A DNA stretch of 64,000 nucleotides from Chaetorhynchus papuensis (taxonomy: Eukaryota; Chordata; Aves; Passeriformes; Rhipiduridae), in assembly GCA_013396525.1 (NCBI GenBank), contig VWYX01000408.1, positions 172,983 through 236,982 of the forward strand, read 5' to 3'. A model generated the notes under the pieces. The model saw only the letters and a list, made by a program, of their open reading frames with translations. It made no database searches and was not told the DNA's origin. Shown here piece after piece: positions 60,576-64,000 of the stretch; the first letter of the stretch is position 1, and each line of letters begins with the position of its first letter. The translations under genes and the position numbers were made by a program.

Positions 60576-63500
60576 GAAGTTGGCCAGTGCCCCACAGGCA
60601 TTGAAGTAAATGCTAGTGTGTTTCTGTACTGATTGGCATCTCCTAATTGTTTCCCAGGCTGTTAACACCTGACAGTGTATTCCCATCTCGATCCTAGCTG
60701 CCGTGCCGGTTTGCCTCCGTAGAATGTTATGAGATCAAGGGGAAGGAATACCAAAGACATCAAATAAAAGTAACAACAGTTCTCTTGACAACAGAAATTA
60801 TGAAAAATTTCGAAATTTCATAGATTCGTGGTTGATTTTTCTTTTCAAACTTACTATTAGAAAAGAAACCCTAAATGCTGGCAGCCTAGGAAACATCTGC
60901 ATCATAGAGTTCAATGTCACGGGAAGATTATGCACCATTTCACTGGTATGTTTGTTGTTATAAAATACATCACTTTTTGTGGAGAAAAGGGGGTTTTTTG
61001 CCCATAATATTTTCCAGACACTTTGGTTTGTATCACTTTAGTTCTGCCCAAACAAGCATATACTTACTATATATGTGCACACGTATGCTCACATCTCAAG
61101 CTGTGTGTGAGCAGGGTGTGTTTGCAGCTCTCTGAATGGGAAATGTACACTTCAATACACAGGTATATGTGTTTGCAGTGGGCAGGTCTGAAAATCATCT
61201 GTTTATAAGGTAGCCAAATTTGGAACAAGTTCAAGTGTGCAGACAGTAAAAACAATACTGTTGCAAAAGTGGGATTTTTTTAATGTAGAGAAAAAAAAGT
61301 TAATGATCTATGCTACTCTTTAGCACATAGACCTGCTTGAAAATGTTTTATGTCTGCAAAAGACCCGAGAAGAATTAGATTTGTAAATACAGTTGCAGAA
61401 CTCAGTAATATAGATACAATTATTTGTATTTACCATTTTTATGGCTGTCTGATGTTGTGGAGGAGTTTTGTTTTGTAAAGCCCTGTGGAAAATAAACTAT
61501 ATTTGCAGAAGAATTCTGAGGGTTAGTCTGGGCAAACAGTTTTACTCAGCTCATTTACCCCAAAGATACTTTTCCTTGTCAGTCAGCAAGTATTTGCTTT
61601 ACCTTCTCAAATGTTTTTCTGTTTCTTAATTGAAACTTACATTTTCTGTGACAATGACTCATCCATCTATAGCTAGAGCAAAATTCCAGGTAAGCATTAA
61701 ACATTATCCTTTGCTCACAATAGTTAAGTAAATGTGTGCTCTTAGTATGCTTTCCTAGGATTTTAGAGCACTTTATGACCATTCATTCATTAATCCTCGT
61801 CAAAGATAGCTGAAGAAAATAAAAAGTAGACGAACTTATTCTCACAGAGTCTGATTATTTTAAATGTTAAAGCTCACACATAATTCCCTGCATGTAAGAC
61901 ACTCCAGTGCTTGGTTGGCATAGTATCTTGTTACAGGAAACCATCACACAGTGTACTTCAGTTTTTGCAGGATACTTTTTCTCCCCAGTGTTACGGTACA
62001 AATAGACTATCATGAAAGCAATCTAAAAAGTAAGCATGGAAATACATGGACAACTGGGATTTGGCATTGAAATACACACTTTACCTTCTTATATACAAGT
62101 TGTGCCAGATGAGCAGTAGCTCTGGAGTCAGGTGTCACAAGCAGATTGGTCCCTGCTGGGATGGAGCCCTTCTCACTCTTGTTCTTGTATAGGATGTGTT
62201 TCTATAGCAACTGGTTACCCATATGACTATATATAATACTATAAGATAATAGTATCTTAGTTTCACATGCATTTTTCAGTCTCACAATTGTTTAAAGATT
62301 TTAGTCCTGGAAAAAAATTACACTGATAACTCAGTGTCTTCAAGTAATCTACAGCAATTCACATTCAGAGGCAGAAAGGCCACTAAGGAAATAGAAACTG
62401 TGGGAACTGGAGTCAGAAGGTATAAAAGGGAGAGGAGCCTGTTGGGACAAATGTCACTGTTTAGTGCCCACTCAGTATGTTCCCTTCGCACAAAAACATT
62501 AAGAAGTGAGCCTTTCACTTGGAGCAAAAGCTATTTTGTTGCCCTTGGAATAGTTTCTGTTGTGTCTGATTCCATTGTTCACGCATGTTTCCTCTGTCTT
62601 CATGGACAATTATTTCTTTGTCTTAAAAAAAACAAACCCTACAAACTCCTGGACTACAACCTATACATTAAAAAAAGTTTCTTTCCGTAAGCATTTGCCT
62701 CTGTTTCCATCATGGGTAAGCCTTTGCTGGATTTTTTTTCACTTCAGACTTGCACATTTCAGTTAAAAGTTTAATTTTCACACATGATGCTGCTGTGTAC
62801 TTTTCACTCTGGTCAAACAGCGACGCCTTTGAATTCTAGAGAAGAAATCATTAATTTCTCTCCAGTGACTTAGAAGAGAGAAGAATAAATATATTTGTGT
62901 ATGTAGTTTACAGGTGGAAATAAATAGGCTCTTAGGTAAAAACACAAAATTCCAGGCTCTGATGAACACTCAGATGTATTTAAGGGCAAATGCATTGAAT
63001 TATACCAAAATATAACCTTTTCCTGGTAACTTTTCTTGGTAATCTCAACCTAGACTTATTCAAAACTGGAAAGATTCTCTCAATATGATTACATTCCTTG
63101 TGATCACCAAGCAGATGGCATTCATGCAGGAATATCCCAGAAATACAAAGTCTGTAATAGAGGTTTTCCATAATCTTATTATTGCAAATCTCCCGTCTCT
63201 TAACAGCCCTGCATTTTGGTATTACAATAATTACTCTTTCTGTTCAGGACTGCCCTGCACCAAGACCAAAATCCTATTGTTAGAAATCTGAATTTTGTAG
63301 AGCTGAGGCTATTAAAGCTTCAGAAAGCAGAAGGATCGCTGATTTTCTTTTCTCAGGAATCTGGCTATATTAAAAAAAAAAAATTAAACACAGAGAGAAA
63401 AAGCAATATGAATAGCTCTGCCTATTTGTTTGAAAAAGCTTATACTTTCTAAGCACTGAGTTTTTCATTGTGATTTAATAATTTAAATACCAGAAACTTA

Positions 63501-64000
63501 ATAGCTGATTTCTCAGAGGTAATCTTTTTGACTAGGTGAGGAGAAAGGAGAGGAAAGATTGCTAATGACTCACTACAGCCTTGGAAAGTTATAGCGCTTT
63601 TGTTCTAGCAAATACTAAGTAAAGAAAGAAACCAATCTGTTCTAACAGCAAACATCCATTTTATTGTCACATTGCCTGGGGTTCATTTGCAGGAAAAATC
63701 AAGTGCCTTTGTTCTTTCTCTCTATGCAGCTAATAAGTCTTGTAACTAAGTATTTCCAGTTTCCAGTTCTGCATCTTCCAGTACTACCCCCCTTTATTTG
63801 CAATTATCAAAATATCCAAGTTATCTAGCTATCTAGAGTTACTCATACTGGTTTCTGAAAACTGATTAACTCAATTACACGGGCAAAATAAATGCAATGG
63901 TTCTCAAATGGAGGAGGACAAAAAACCCCATAATAGACAGCTGTTCCCCACAACTTCAGCAGGCTATTGGGTGATAGCAAAAGGAATCAGGCTAACACAA
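60576..64000. other. DNA upstream of CEBPG with no recognised gene
   Basis: AT-rich intergenic sequence. By human synteny CEBPA should lie further on, in the opposite orientation to CEBPG, but nothing of it is present. I see no coding exon, RNA gene or nameable repeat. An AP-1-type TGACTCA occurs near 63567, which is a chance-level match. Confidence 0.6.

Overview
This window is vertebrate nuclear DNA, most likely from a bird and probably a passerine. It has long AT-rich introns, GT-AG spliced exons, a CpG-island promoter, CR1 retroposon fragments ending in the ATTCTGTG tail repeat, and a short element that looks like a tRNA-Ile-derived, CR1-tailed SINE of the songbird TguSINE1 type. There is no bacterial, phage or CRISPR content. 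Most open frames in the window are chance frames in introns or GC-driven frames in the CpG island.

Two protein-coding genes can be recognised, and they converge tail to tail. PEPD (prolidase) is on the + strand and occupies about three quarters of the window, but only its last four coding exons are present: 11098-11246, 28308-28492, 39330-39521 and 47607-47756 with the stop. The 5' part of the gene lies before base 1. These four exons carry all five metal-ligand residues of the pita-bread fold (human numbering D276, D287, H370, E412, E452). CEBPG (C/EBP gamma) is on the - strand. Its whole 150-residue protein is encoded in one exon (54350-54802), with a short leader from the acceptor at 54911-54912. 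A non-coding first exon is inferred with its splice donor at 59811-59816, inside a strong CpG island (about 59210-60480). The PEPD-CEBPG order and tail-to-tail orientation agree with my recollection of human 19q13.

Layout: 1-11097 is the 3' part of a PEPD intron, with one CR1 copy. 11247-47606 is three PEPD introns (about 17.1, 10.8 and 8.1 kb), with a TTTA microsatellite, a 155-base assembly gap and some hairpin-forming sequence. 47757 to about 48195 is the PEPD 3' UTR. About 48200-52840 lies between the two 3' ends. It holds an unexplained minus-strand 85-codon frame, a GC-rich minisatellite interrupted by a 593-base gap, a small CpG-rich promoter-like patch, and a perfect 50-bp tandem duplication. 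About 52840-59900 is CEBPG, with an old CR1 copy in its intron. 60481-64000 is CEBPG upstream DNA that starts with the SINE fragment.

The most interesting regulatory observation is at CEBPG. Two TGATGCAA-type C/EBP-ATF composite sites flank the inferred first exon, and the leader carries a minimal ATG-TGA start-stop element. Both would fit control of this gene by the ATF4/integrated stress response pathway in which C/EBP gamma itself acts. I found no clearly novel protein system.
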